64,000 nucleotides of DNA. Origin: Massospora cicadina. Lineage: Eukaryota > Entomophthoromycota > Entomophthoromycetes > Entomophthorales > Entomophthoraceae. Where the stretch lies: contig JAKSZP010002714.1 in the NCBI GenBank assembly GCA_022478985.1, positions 124,001 to 188,000 of the forward strand, given 5' to 3'. A program made the position numbers and the translations under genes. Shown one piece after another: positions 22,986 to 34,672 of the stretch. The first letter of the stretch is position 1. Each line of letters opens with the position of its first letter. The notes below the pieces were generated by a model. It was not told where the DNA came from and did not search any database. It worked only from the letters and a program-made list of their open reading frames with translations.

Positions 22986-23400
22986 GTGTTCTTGTTTCCT
23001 CCCATCCTTAAGCATGCAGATCCTTCCAAACCTTATATCATAGCATGCAATGCTTCTTCCTCTATGGTAGGGGCTGTCTTGCTTCATGAGCATGATGGGT
23101 TGGAACACATGGCCGCTTACTTTTCCAGCAAGTTTTCTTCCACTGAGCAATCCTGGGCCATCTACAAATAGGAGTTGGCAGCCGTGGCGTGGGCCTTAAC
23201 CCACTAGCAATAGCTCTTAAATGGTGCTCAGAATAAGTTGACTGTGCATACTGACCACCAAGCTCTCTTATATTTCTGCAAGCCACAGAAGTTGGCGCAC
23301 CATCAGGCTCAAAACTACTGGGATTGTGCAGCTTTAACTTCAAATATGAGTTTGTGAAGGGTGAGCCCAAACATCCTTTCCAATTTTCTCAGTTACAATC
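22986..23400 (+). pseudogene. Element C RNase H
   Basis: Reads PPILKHADPSKPYII, ACNASSSMVGAVLLHEHDG, FSSTEQSWAIYK, then a TAG where A has AAG GAC, followed by ELAAVAWALTH and LTVHTDHQALLYFCKPQKL. It is collinear with element A. Same altered first catalytic position (CNAS rather than TDAS). The matching linker follows to about 23560. Confidence 0.72.
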
Positions 23401-23559
23401 CTGAACTTTGCCAAGAGAATTTGGATGAAGCGGACCTCATCACAGTCATTCCATCCACTCAAATCTTAGCCCTTGTACCTCCCACAGTTTTAGCAGATCT
23501 AGCTCCAGACGCACCTTTGATTTTGTGGGTCTTAGCAGCACAGACAGCATGAGAGGAAG

Positions 23560-24323
23560 GGGTGGAATATTTAGAGCGGCTGTCCCTCACTACCTCAAAG
23601 CACTCCATCTATTCTCTAGCTGATGGTAACATCCATTTTAAGTCAAAGGTGTGGGTTCCTCCTCTCCTAAAGCTGAAATCATTCAAACCTATCACAACCT
23701 CTTACAGTTGGCCAACTGGGAAATAAAAATGCATTGATCTAGTGGAATGTACCTTTAACTGGCCAGGCTTGTTATATGATGTTATGGCATTGATCGCCAA
23801 CTTGTGACTTTCACGTGGGCCAAGTCAGACCATCCTGGTAGGAATGGTCTTCTTCATCCCTTGCAGCAGGCTGAAGGGCCATGGACATCAATGTCCGTGG
23901 ATTTATTGTTAAGCCACCCAGCTCCAAGGGGTTCACACCATTCATGGTAGTCGTAGACCACTTCGCCAATTTCTCCCTGTTTATCCCATGCTCATCCACC
24001 ATTTCTTCAAAAAAAATGTCTATCTCTTTGTGCGCCAAGGGTTTTCAGTTTTTAAACTCCCTCATAAGATTTTCAGTGACCGTGGCCCCCAATTTATGGT
24101 GCACTTTTTGAACAAGCTCTTGGCAACTTTGAAGATCACACCTTGTCGCTCCACTGAATACCATCTACAGTCATATGGCCAAACTGAACGGTCAATCAGA
24201 TCTGGGGACAGTACATGTGGTGCTACGCTGCAGCAGCTCAAGATAACTGGGCGAAAAATTTTCTCCTCGTTCAGTTTGTGTATAACAAAAAAACACATGC
24301 GTCCACAGGTTACTCCCTGTATG
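23560..24323 (+). pseudogene. Element C integrase, first part (split by element G)
   Basis: Contains the core Asp region (WTSMSVDLLLS-like, about 23883), VVVDHFANFSLF, the second region (SDRGPQFMVHFLNKL at about 24074) and the Glu region with YGQTERS at about 24174. It stops at 24323, inside the string that follows the Glu helix, because element G inserted there. The continuation is at 30985. Confidence 0.75.
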
Positions 24324-24641
24324 TTATGGCTTGATGATGACATAGTTGTGGGAACCAACTGTAAGGACAAAGCTGCACGTCAGGAGGCCAAAAAGGTAAA
24401 GTTGGCAAGCCTCCCTGAACTTAAGCATACCCTGAATCATTGCTGGGTACAGGCCAAATATGCCCAGGTTGGTCCTGGGAATGTGCGTGATGCTTGTCCT
24501 GGTGTTACAGTCAGGGCGTTAAAACGCGCCAGCTACATTATTAATCATAATGGTTCAACTTGGTTGCTTAGCGAATGGGGTTTCAAAACCCATTCAACTT
24601 TTGAAAGTTCTAACTTAGGTCAGCATTGCTTCTATCAATAG
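24324..24641 (+). pseudogene. U3-embedded frame in element G 5' LTR
   Basis: Open from the LTR start for about 105 codons, ending with TAG at 24639-24641. Readable blocks are WLDDDIVVGTNC, KAARQEAKK, WVQAKYAQ and GPGNVRDACPGVT. The 3' LTR copy (29593 on) has the same peptide with one frameshift and one CAG-to-TAG stop. Function unknown; not related in sequence to the A-family U3 frame. Basic and Cys-containing. Confidence 0.4.
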
Positions 24642-25220
24642 CTTAAGATTGGTCAATCTCAAACTATAGTAACCTGGTTGATGGAATCATGCGCTTATTG
24701 GTGCACTTGAGCTAAGCACCACTTCCACTGATTAATGATTCCCCTAAAAATTGTTCAAGTATGATTTCTCGAGACCAACCTTTCTGGTTAATCAACTTTC
24801 CTATTAATAAATACCCCATTAGTTTAAATTTCTTGAATATGGTTCCTTGGGTAAACCTGTGCGCGGACTTCCTCAAGGAGGTCTCTAACAGTGTTGGTAT
24901 CACAATTTCTCTAAATTATTTCCCAAATATGGTGCACTGCTGGACCACCCTGGTACCCTCCAGAACAAAGCACCCAAGCACTCCTGCACCAATTTTCACT
25001 TGGTTGTGTACTCCCCATTGGGTTCAATAAAATTTGGTTATTTATATTCTATCTTTTACTATATACCGCACTGTAAACTCTTGCCTTGGGTCCCTGTTGA
25101 TCTGGCATCCTCCGTGATACCCTGTTCACCTTCTTACTAATATCTAGTTCCCTGGCAGTGTGGCTGTTCACCTCGCACCACCTTGCTGGGAACGAGAGAG
25201 TTACATACACTCTCCTTACA
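24324..25220 (+). repeat. Element G 5' LTR
   Basis: 897 bp, ending CTCCTTACA. Carries a U3 frame of about 105 codons from its first base (see finding), and GGTTAATCAACTTT at 24786-24799, which is complementary to the bases just after the LTR. Confidence 0.83.
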
Positions 25221-25999
25221 TTAGTTGACTAACCAATTTATTTTATGTGCAAGAATATAATCCATGTGAGGCTTTTGTTGTTTGAGAATTGGGTGCGACT
25301 GCCATTTGTCATGGCCTCAATGGGGCTCACCACCATTTTCTCTTTTAGCCAATAATTGGTGGGTCTTAGCGTTAGACTCACTAACTCCAACTGGTAAGTG
25401 CCCACCCTTCTTACTTGTACCTGGTAGTTACAGATGCTTAACAATTCAGGAGTCATTATTCCACAACATTTTACCAAAATTAACAAAACCAATTTTTAAA
25501 ATGATTTTTTTCTCAGCACCGCGTTTGGATGATGCAGGCAAGATCATCAATGAAGGGCCTAGTGGTGATGGCCTTGGATAACAATGTACAACTCGCCGCT
25601 AAAATGGGTATGGGGTCATTCACGTTCCAAAACGCGTTTCATAAAGCCAATTCTTTATATGAAAACGAGCAAATATCATCTCTTGTGGCTCTAGTTTGGA
25701 ACCAATTTCATTATACCAGGTCACCCCTGAGAACCCGCGCTTGACTCCTACCATGATCTACAGAGCACAGGCGGTGTAAAAGGAATCACTTTTACAAAAT
25801 AAAAATGTTTATGCTATTTCTGAAGATATGGTGGGATATGTGGCCTCAGTAGCAAGAGTGGCCAATTATCCTCTCTGTTCTATGATGCAAACACCTATCC
25901 TGGGGGCATGCTTATGCCTGATGAAGAATTTACTAGTGAAGTATTGGCGTTATCAGCTTTAAATAAAGACCATTCTAGATTTTTTTGTTGACTAATACC
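25221..25999 (+). other. Element G leader and gag remnant
   Basis: Starts TTAGTTGACTAACC (primer candidate). From about 25510 to 25980 an open-ish frame shows helical, Ala/Met-rich sequence (for example QFHYTRSPL) in the gag position, but no diagnostic motif. Frames are interrupted. Confidence 0.45.
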
Positions 26000-26390
26000 C
26001 ATTCATCCCCTTTAGGGAAAATCAGCACAACGATTTTGGTGGATACTAGAGTCTCTAAGAAATTTTATAGACCAAGACTTAGCCAAAAAATTTGGATTGA
26101 TTTACTTGCCAGGTGGTATGGTTAGAGGAGGGGCTTCCTAAGGTATTCCCACGCTGAAAGTTCTGGGGCTAGCGGATTATCAAGTTAGAAAACACCATTT
26201 GGCTGATTGCTTCCAAGCTATCAAAAACCTCTTGTACCCCATTCTTTTTGGAGTAGAGTGGTGTCGAAAGTTTTACGTCATAACCAACTTGAAAGACAAT
26301 ACTTTGTCCCTAACTTTTGAGAATAGTCATATATTAGTTTTCATCTTATCTGAGGCTAATTCTCAGGGTGACCTTCCCCACTGGCCCTAT
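26000..26390 (+). pseudogene. Element G aspartic protease remnant
   Basis: The active-site region TTILVDTRVSKKF at about 26028 (DTG changed to DTR) is followed, after a stop, by YPILFGVEWCRKF at about 26236, matching the ILGVGWW strand of relatives. The frame then runs into the poly-G tract. It aligns with A and C proteases only weakly. Confidence 0.6.
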
Positions 26391-26392
26391 AT

Positions 26393-26517
<125 letters not shown>

Positions 26518-26689
26518 CACTTTCAGTCTTGCTCTTTTGCTGAAGCCCTCTCTGGAGGTACCTTTATCTTCCTGTTTGGAGGGGTTGGAATCTTCATTTG
26601 ATGTGGCTTCAGCCAATGTACTACCAGCTCACTCAGAGTTTGATTGTGAGTTCAAGTTCACCGTTGATCTAGTCATATATCTTCCCCAA

Positions 26690-27330
26690 TTTAACTTTTG
26701 ACTGTACTGGAGGAGCGGCCTTAGATGTGTGGGTTAAGGAGCAGTTAGCTAAAGGCGCAATATTTCAGCATACCTCCACAGTATGCTCCCCACTTCTCTT
26801 TGTGGAGAAGGCTGATGGTACCTAACACCCATGCGTAGATTATGGGAATGTCAACAAAGTCACAGTACCGGACTTGCATCCCATCCCACTGGACACACAG
26901 ATTTCACGCTATGTGGAGAAGGCGAAAGTATTCTCCAAAAATGGTTGGTCAAACGCTTTCAATCAGATCCAGATCGAGAAGGTCCAGGAGTGGCTAACCA
27001 CTTTCTGTACCAGAAAAGGAATTTTCCAACTTCGGGTTATGCCAATTTGCGCTTAAAAATGCCCTCTATCTTTCAACGCCATATTGACACATATTTGGGG
27101 ACCTACTGATGGTATGCGCGGTAGCCTACATAGATGATATTCTGGTGTGTTCCCCTGATCATGAGTCCCATGAAGTACACCTTTGTCAGGTGGTGAAGAG
27201 GTTAAAGCAGCCAACCTTACGCTGAAATCAGTAAGTGTAAATTCTCCAGGTCCCAGGTCACCTTCCTGCAGCAACGTCGTGCTTGACCAAGGCCATATGA
27301 TAACTCCAGACTAGGAGAAGGCTATTCTTG
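26690..27330 (+). pseudogene. Element G reverse transcriptase (broken)
   Basis: Readable motifs: VKEQLAKGAIFQHTSTVCS (about 26730), LLFVEKADGT, a TAA where a basic or Gln codon is expected, CVDYGNVNKVT (about 26834), LHPIPLDTQI, then AVAYIDDILVCSPDHE at about 27120, which keeps the intact catalytic YIDD unlike A and C. At least two frameshifts lie between these blocks. It ends with an FLG thumb motif (KEFRSFLGACTFFMKF, about 27352). Confidence 0.8.
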
Positions 27331-27479
27331 AATGGCCCACCCCCACTTTGGTCAAGGAATTTAGAAGTTTTTTGGGGGCGTGTACGTTCTTTATGAAATT
27401 CACGCCCAATCTACTGAGGTGGTGGCGCACCTGTACAAGGCTAGTGGAGCTAAAGATCTCCAGTGGTCCCCCAGTTTAT

Positions 27480-27900
27480 CAGGATGCATTCCAAGCGGTA
27501 AAGTGCACCCTTCTGTCCACATCCATCCTTCTCCATGTAGATACTGAAAATGAGTTCATTGTGGCTACTGATGCCTCCAACTTCACCATAGCGGCTGTCT
27601 TATTACTAGTAGGCGAAGATGTAATAGAGCATCTGGTGAGATATTTTTCTTGGAAGATGTCCCTGCCTGAGTTAAACTATTCTGTTTACAACAAATAGTT
27701 ATTGGCAGTGGTTGAGGCGCTTACCTTTTGGCGTCATCATTTGCATGGCTCATCCCAAACATTCCGTGTGCATACAGATCACTGTGCCTTATTGTACTAC
27801 TTTATACCTCATGTCCTGACCCCACAGCAAATCTGCTGGAATGAGACCCTAGCTCAATTTTTGTTTTTCTAAGAGTTTACTAAGGGCAAGGTTAATGGTT
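27480..27900 (+). pseudogene. Element G RNase H
   Basis: Reads FIVATDASNFTIAAVLLL (about 27556), with the canonical TDAS catalytic Asp retained, then VRYFSWKMSLPELNYSVYNK, a TAG codon (27697-27699), LLAVVEALTFWRHHLHG, and the second catalytic region VHTDHCALLYYF at about 27770. The domain is complete apart from the single stop, so it is less decayed than in A and C. Confidence 0.78.
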
Positions 27901-29020
27901 TGGCGGACGCATTGAGCTGCAACCCTGCACTAGCTCCTTATCCCAAAGAGTTAGAGGTGCATAATACCCATTTGACTATTCTGCCAGGTAAGATGGTGTC
28001 TCAACTTCCCTCTTCCTCAGCCCATGGGCCAGCGCTTGCTCCTCTGGAAAATGAGGAGGAATATGGTATGTTTAGAAATGTAGTCCTTTTACAGCCTCTG
28101 TTGGCCGAATATACTATGGTCTTTGCCAAGAGAGCGTTGAATCAGGAAGACATTACTAAGGGTTACCACGTGAAGGATGAGATGTTGTGGTTTCAGGGAC
28201 GCCTACGGGTTCCCGCCAGACAACTTCTCCTGAAAATCATCTGGGACCATCATGATGGTATCACCGTTGGTCATCCTGGGAAGGCGAAGACTCTGAAGCT
28301 AATTTTATGCACTTACAATTAGAAGGGGTTAGGTGCACAGGTGGCCAGGTATTGCAAATAGTTCTTGGTCTGCAAGCAAATGAAACCAAATTGCCAGCCA
28401 ATAGTGGGGTCGTTGATACCTTTTCAAATGGTTGAAGGGCCTTGGAAATCATTACTGGTGAATTTTATTGTATAATTATCTTTATCTGATGGCTATGATG
28501 CTATCATGTGGTGGCAGATCATTTTACAAATTTCGCCCACTTTATTACCAGCAGAACCACGGTAACCACAGCTAATAGGCTAGGCTCTTCGTTATCATGT
28601 GTTTGCTCTTCATGGGGTCCCCCAAGAAATTATTAGCAATTGTGAACCCCAGTTTACCTCTGTTTTTGTAAATAGTTATGTAAGACTCTTTTAGATTCGC
28701 TCCTGCCATTTGACTGCCTATCATCCACAATTAGATGAGCATACTGAACGAGTGAACCAGTGTTTGGAACAGTATCTGCGGTGTTACACTGCCGCAGATC
28801 ATTCAGATTGAATTTCTCACCTTCCCATGGTACAGTTTAGCTACAACAACATTCAACATGCATCTATCAGTTGTTCACCATTTTTCTTCAGCCATGGGTT
28901 TAACCCCACCTTCAACACGGAGCCCAATTGTGGATCTAAAGTTGAAGCGGTGGTGGATTTTACTAAGACTATCAAGAAAGTACACCAGGAAATTTCCAAA
29001 AATTTAGAGGCATCAATGTA
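27901..29020 (+). pseudogene. Element G integrase (broken)
   Basis: Begins with the linker and zinc region (IWDHHDGITVGHPGKAKT at about 28240; CK...CKQMK at about 28350), a degraded first-Asp strand (about 28440), second-Asp region around 28640 (NCEPQFTSVF), and the Glu helix AYHPQLDEHTERVNQCLEQYL at about 28720. SYNNIQHASISCSPFF follows. Stops are TAG, TAA and TGA; several could be C-to-T changes. Confidence 0.78.
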
Positions 29021-29319
29021 GGTTTATAAGGAGAACGCCAATGGAAAGAGATGGGTGGGTTTTCTTACAAGGAGAAAAACTCGTGATGCTTGATGCTTGA
29101 AACATCCCTATCAAGAAGCCATGTAAAAAGCTGGGACCAAAGATTATTGGACCTTAACGCATTGTCAGAAAGGTGGGCCACGCCTCATACCAGTTGAATC
29201 TCCCCACATCATTCTGTATCTTTTCAGTCTTTCATGAAAGCAAGCTGACGTTGTTTAAGGGTTCCCACCAGAGACCTTGGAGGCTTATCTCGTGGATGGG
29301 GTGCCAGAGTGGGAAGTGG

Positions 29320-29592
29320 AGGAGATATTAGCCTCCCGCTGAGTAAAAATAAGGCTTGAGTACCTAGTATCCTGGAAAGGGATTTGATGTAGCGGAAAGC
29401 AGTTGGGTACCAGCGCGTGACTGCGCACAGAGCCCAAGCCCTGATTGAAGTTTTCAACCAGCATTTCCTCCAGGCTTTTGGACCTCAGTCAAAGCAAACT
29501 GCTGCCGCTATGAAGTTGGCCCCAATCCACAAGAACTTTCCCTTGTGCAAGCTTCTGGAGCGGGGTGGAGCCCCAAAAGAACAAGAGGGTAA
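29320..29592 (+). pseudogene. Element G chromodomain and pol C-terminus
   Basis: EEILASR, a TGA where Arg or a similar residue is expected, then IRLEYLVSWKG at about 29350 and a frameshift, then WVPARDCA at about 29405. The tail IHKNFPLCKLLERGG matches the pol ends of A and C (HKNxAL...FPGG). The purine tract AAAAGAACAAGAGGGTAA (29575-29592) overlaps the last codons and abuts the 3' LTR. Confidence 0.75.
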
Positions 29593-30984
29593 TGTCATGG
29601 CTTGATGATGACATGATTGTGGGAACCAACTGTAAGAACAAAGCTGCACGTCAGGAGGCCAAAAAGGTGAATTTTTCAGGCTCTTTGAACTTAAGAAAAC
29701 CCTGGACCAACGTTGGGTATAGGCCAAATATGCCCGGGCTGGTCCTGGGAATGTGCGTGATGCTTGTCCTGGCGTTACAGCCAGAGCGTTAAAATTCACC
29801 AGCTACATTTTTAATCATGATGGTTTAATTCAGTTGCTTGGTGAATGGGTTTTTAAATCCCATTTATTTTTTTAACCATTTCTAACTTGTGTTGGCCTTG
29901 CCTTCAATCATTAACTTGAGTTCAGTCAATCTTGAGCTATAGTACCTTGGCCAAAAGAAGCGTGTAATTATTGGTGCACTTGGGCTTTGAACTTTTCAAC
30001 TGATTAATGATTCCCCTCAATTGTTTAAGTATAATTCCTTGAGACCAACCTTACTTGTTGGTCAACAGTCTATTTAATAAACCCTGTTAGTTTATACTTT
30101 TTGAATATGGTTCCTTGGGCAAACCTGTGTGCGGACTTCCTCAAGTAGGTCCCTAACAATGTTGGTTATCACATTTTCTCTATACTATTTCCCAAATCTG
30201 ATGCACTGCTGGGTCACCCTGGTACCCTCCAGACCAAAGCACCTGTCAGGCCACCAGGGGGATTACTGGTGGCGCTTTTATCTGAAGGGGGTGCTTCAAA
30301 GTTCACTTTCATGGGTAACCTTATGACTTGTTTACCCCTAGATAAAAACTTTTCAATCAATAATTTTTATAATAGGCACAAAAGAGTTTTATATTTGAAG
30401 TAATCAAGCAATATTTATAATGCTTGAAAATGAAAGGAATTAAAGAAGTATTTTAATGGTAGAGTCATGGGACCTGTAGGAAAGCCCCAATACTAGAATA
30501 GGTGGTAAATCATAAGGTGTTTGGATAAGAACTAGGAGTTATGAATAAATCCCAAATTCGGAATAATTTAGGTAAAGCCCCAAATTCAGTATACCAGTTG
30601 AAAACATAGAGTCAAACCCCATTTCAAACTTACTAGGTCAGTTGGGAATATCAGGAGTTGTGCCTCTCATATAGATGTGTCGACCTTCTCCCTGGACAAG
30701 GCTTTCACCTAATTCAGGGAGAATCCTGACAGCACCCAAACACTCCTGCACTAATTTTCACTTGGTTGTTTACTACCCATTGAGGTCCAATCAAGTTTGG
30801 TTATTTATATTCTATCTTTTACTTTATACCGCACTGTACACCCTTGTCCTGAGTCCTTGTTGCTCTGGCATCCTCCGTGGTGCCCTGTGTACCTTCTTAC
30901 TAATGATTAATTCCCTGGAAGTGTGGCTGTGCACCTTGCACCACCTTGCTGGTAATGGGAGAGTAATAGACACTCTCCTTACAG
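29593..30984 (+). repeat. Element G 3' LTR, containing solo LTR I
   Basis: TGTCATGG to CTTACA; about 899 bp when the 488-bp insertion I and one GCACC are removed, matching the 897-bp 5' LTR. Confidence 0.84.
30244..30731. repeat. Solo LTR I (488 bp)
   Basis: Ends TGTCAGG and CCTGACA are perfect 7-bp inverted repeats, flanked by GCACC at 30239-30243 and 30732-30736. The G 5' LTR shows the empty site (CAAAGCACCCAAGCACTCC at about 24966). TG...CA ends with a 5-bp duplication indicate a solo LTR; a small DNA transposon is less likely. No related copy seen here. Confidence 0.82.
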
Positions 30985-31289
30985 TATGAGGCCACCTTAG
31001 GGGTATAATCCTTCATTTCTCAGTTGGCCCATGCTTTCTCCTGGAGGTACTGCTGCAGCTTAACATTCCCATCATATTCAGGCCATGCATTCCTTGGTTC
31101 AGCGCACTTAACTAAGGCAATAAGTGATTATAAGCAATTTGCATATTTGAAATGGCTCCCAGCGCACAAAATAAATAAATGATCACACGTTATGCTCAAA
31201 ATATGACACTTGCACATGCAGCTAAGGACACATAAGTTTGCAAGTAAGCGCTCAGGTCCCCACCTAATGGAAGAAGACTTGGGAAATGG
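30985..31289 (+). pseudogene. Element C integrase, second part
   Basis: Continues the integrase interrupted at 24323. It is collinear with element A from TATGAAGCAACG onward (here TATGAGGCCACC), through FLS/QLAHA-type sequence and NDYK-like KAISDYKQFAYL at about 31110, up to GDLGNG where solo LTR H inserted after AATGG (31285-31289). Confidence 0.72.
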
Positions 31290-32411
31290 TGTGATGAATG
31301 GGGTCCCTCCACATCGCCACAAAACAGTTGGGCAAAAGGTCCCAGGTGAGACCCACAAACATGAGAGTGCTGCTGTGGTTAGGTCCTTTGTTTGTTGGCT
31401 TGATGAGCAATTGAGGTATCCTTGGAAAAAGGGTAAGGACGATGCTTACACTAAGAAGAACTGTCTGTCCACCAGAGAGAGCATACAGAGAGGCGACTGC
31501 TCTGTCAAAGTCCAAGGAATTGTCCATTTTCGCTCAGAATCCAGGGTTTTCCTCCAAAATTAGAATAAATGATGTTAAAATTTAAAATTTTATTTATGAT
31601 TTTTTTGGTTTTTTGCATATATTAGAAGATAATGTTGTCCTAAACACCTTCATATCATTGTATCTATATTAAGAAATGGGGGAAATTGTTCTCATGGAGT
31701 CTGCGGGCGGCAGGTATATGCAGGCCTATTTTTGAGAATTTCAGCCCTCGATATTCACATTTAGGCCCATTCTAGACCATTAGTTGAGTACCCCAGGCGT
31801 TACAGAAACTTTTCCACATTCAATTATATTCATTGAGGATGAATCAGAGCTTAGCATTTCCTTGTCAACTTTTGTAATTAAAATTTTCTAACTGTTTTCC
31901 AGCGACTTCTGATTTTCTTGGCCACTTCTCCTCTCAGCTCTCATTACTTCCAAATTTGGCGTAATTCAGTTTGGCAGCTCCTTCACTGGGATGTCATTTG
32001 GTATTGCTCTCAATATTCTTGGTTAGCAGTAGATTCAGCTTGGTAGCTTATGATTCGCTGAGCTGCCCATTGTTGTGGTTCTCAATGTTACCACTAATGG
32101 CATAATTTGGCTTGGCAGCCCTTGATTCACTGGGCTTTCCTTAGCCGTTGTCATCATTATTGCTCATTTTAGTGGATTTCAGGTAGGCGGCCTTTGATTG
32201 GCCTTCCAACCATTTATGTTGGCTCTTTCTACCTCCTCTCCGAAGTTTTTTTTTATTTGTTGGCATTTGATTTGTCTGAATGCCATTTCTGAGGGCCGTT
32301 GTTCTCAAGCCCTATGACTTTATTATCCATATAAATATTATTACAAGCCCCAATCCACGCCTTAGGGTGATTGGGGCTATGTGGCAGTCATGCAGCGCCT
32401 TGACCCTCACA
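31290..32411. repeat. Solo LTR H (1122 bp)
   Basis: Begins TGTGATG and ends CCTCACA (5-bp inverted ends TGTGA/TCACA). The duplication AATGG is perfect at 31285-31289 and 32412-32416. Element A shows the uninterrupted coding site at about 16500. Within it, about 31960-32250 holds 3-4 imperfect units of about 70 bp built on TTGGCAGC...CACTGGG. Confidence 0.8.
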
Positions 32412-32750
32412 AATGGCGCCTTCCGTTTAAAATTGCTATCCCACTGGAAACAAAACCCAGTCTTCCATGTGTCTCAGTTGTCCCCTTTCAAGGGGGCTAG
32501 TTCATCAGATCCAGAGCCCATTGTGATTGAGGGTTCAAAGGAGTCTAAAGTGGAAGGCTCCAGCTTCCCGCAAATCCTGGCAATCAGTACAATATCTAGT
32601 CACGTGGAAGGGCTATCTGGACTCTGAAAATAGCTATGTCAGTGCAAAGGACTGTGGTAATTGCTTGGAGCTTGTTGCTCTTTCTATGCTACCCACCCTG
32701 ATGCCCCCTGCCCTCCACCAAAAATCGCTATGCTGATGGTGATAAAGATG
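32412..32750 (+). pseudogene. Element C integrase C-terminus with chromodomain
   Basis: GAFRLKLLSHWKQNPVFHVS at about 32419 matches A. A frameshift near 32555 leads into SVQYLVTWKGYLDSENSYV (chromodomain, about 32587) and DCGNCLELV. As in A, the tail reads AKAHKNVAL...FPGG and runs into the purine tract. The chromodomain would target insertion to heterochromatin. The key aromatic residues of the strand (Y, W) are retained. Confidence 0.8.
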
Positions 32751-32809
32751 GCCAAGGCCCATAAAAATGTGGCTCTTGCTACATTCCCTGGTGGTGAAGC
32801 TTCCCTTTT

Positions 32810-32827
32810 GGGAAAAAGGAAGGATAA
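32810..32827 (+). other. Element C polypurine tract
   Basis: GGGAAAAAGGAAGGATAA directly before TGTAAG at 32828. Confidence 0.75.
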
Positions 32828-33909
32828 TGTAAGTATTGGGAGCGCCCCCTCCACATGGACTAGGTGGAGTTCCCATTCTTATCAATAAAGAAAATGAGAA
32901 GGCCAGCTGCCCCTCTCATTCTCCAAGGGTGACTTCGCCCATGTGGCGGCTATGTGATGGATAGCAGCTTACCCCTGAAGGATCCTTCTACCAATCCCAG
33001 TATTAACTTTGGATGAAATAATAAAACAAATTAAGTGCATTTGTTCCGAGCTATTGAAGAGTTGGCATCCTCTTGGGATGAAGGGTCAAATAAAGTCAAA
33101 GGGCAATGAGCCTTTGCATCTAGGCCTGAGAGCACCAAACTCTTAGCAACAAAGCCCAGTAGGAGCATATTTTTGGCAGACAAAGCGTCTAGTGTCAAAT
33201 CTTGGGCAAAGCTCATGATGCATTAGGCCATTGGAAAATGTTGCTGGCAATTTAAGCCCCTCCCTGGAAACTTAAAATATTCATCCAATATTTCTCGCTT
33301 TGTTAAATATATATGTAGTGACCAGGTGTGGATGGGTTGGGCGCTAAACCCATTCCCAACCTCTTGGGACCGCCCCTAAGTGTGGTGGCCTTTAGAGGTT
33401 CCTGCTTCCATTCAGGCGAGACGCCGTTTCTCCAGCTGTTGGACTGCAGAAAATCCACAGTTAAGGCATCCATGGATGAACCAACGGCAAATCAGCCTGC
33501 AACAATAATTTTGTTTCAGTCAAAATAATATATTTTTCTCCCCCCTTGTCTGAAGTTCGCCAGGTTAGTCAAATCTCAAGGGCCCTGATCTCACGTTTTC
33601 CTAAGCTAACTTCCAAATTGATAATCCAATTAAGCAGTTATAACTCACTGAGAAAATTGACAGTTGATTCTCTTATTTTAGTTTCATTATTAATCTTTCT
33701 GCACATGATTTTTTTTATTTAAGTTTAATATTTTTCTTGCTAAAACCCATTACATCTACACTGTGACCCAAAGGCCTTGTATTAACTGTGTTATCCTAGT
33801 CATTTTGTTAACTTTGGTTCACTACAGGGTCAATTGGTTATCATAAAGGCTCTTATGAAATTTCTTCAATCTCAAAACTCTCTACACCTGGGCCCATTAG
33901 CTCTGGGGC
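32828..33909 (+). repeat. Element C 3' LTR, first part
   Basis: Starts TGTAAGTATTGGGAGC. The stretch AGAAGGCCAGCTGCCCC (about 32899-32915) is the empty site of B. It ends at GGGGC (33905-33909), the target duplication of E; the remainder is 49971-50161. Confidence 0.86.
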
Positions 33910-34661
33910 TGTTAGAATCCAGGGGATAGGGACGTTTGCTGGTGCTAATTGGCCTAGGATTTTAACAATTATTAGCAGGAGAAGGTACACTCTTTACTGC
34001 TGATTATTATATTTTGATGGGGGTTATTCGACCACTTTTAACAAAAACATGGGAAAATTTGATAATATTAAAAGTTGGGTTTTTTCAGATTTTTATTAAG
34101 TGACGCGATAATAAATACAATTGAACCCTCTCAATATCCATCTGCTTTTTATTTATATCATAATGAGGCTCAAAGTGATTCATACAAAAGAATTCATGAT
34201 AAGCTAAGCACTTCCAAATTATGTAATATGGGCTGTTGACCTATCAGATCATTTGAGACTCACCTCGCTTCAATGTGAGGGCATATGGTGAATTGAAAGC
34301 TGGGAAGATGATCCGTGAAGCAGGGAGTTTATATATTTAGAACAATAAGAAGGTGGGAAAATATTTTCCCTGATGGGACCCCTCTAGGGCTATAAAAGGG
34401 GATGATCTCCGTGATGGAGTTTGACATAATTTAAATAAAGGCTTTGAAGGGTCCTCATAATGTCTCACCTGATTCTGCTACTGATTTGGCGTAACCCTTC
34501 TACTAACCATAGGCCTATTTAGCCGAGGAGTGGGTATAATTGCATTACTCTGGGAGTCCAGATTCCACCAAGAATTGGATAGGCCTTTCATATTAGGAAA
34601 ATCGGAGCTATTCTCCTCCAAACTATTTTTACTTACTAGTTGAACAACGGTTTTTCCAACA
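33910..34661 (-). repeat. Element E 3' LTR
   Basis: 752 bp; in the plus direction TGTTAGAATCC to TTCCAACA. The adjoining purine tract on the minus strand is GAAGGGGGTAA (about 34662-34672). Confidence 0.83.
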
Positions 34662-34672
34662 TTACCCCCTTC

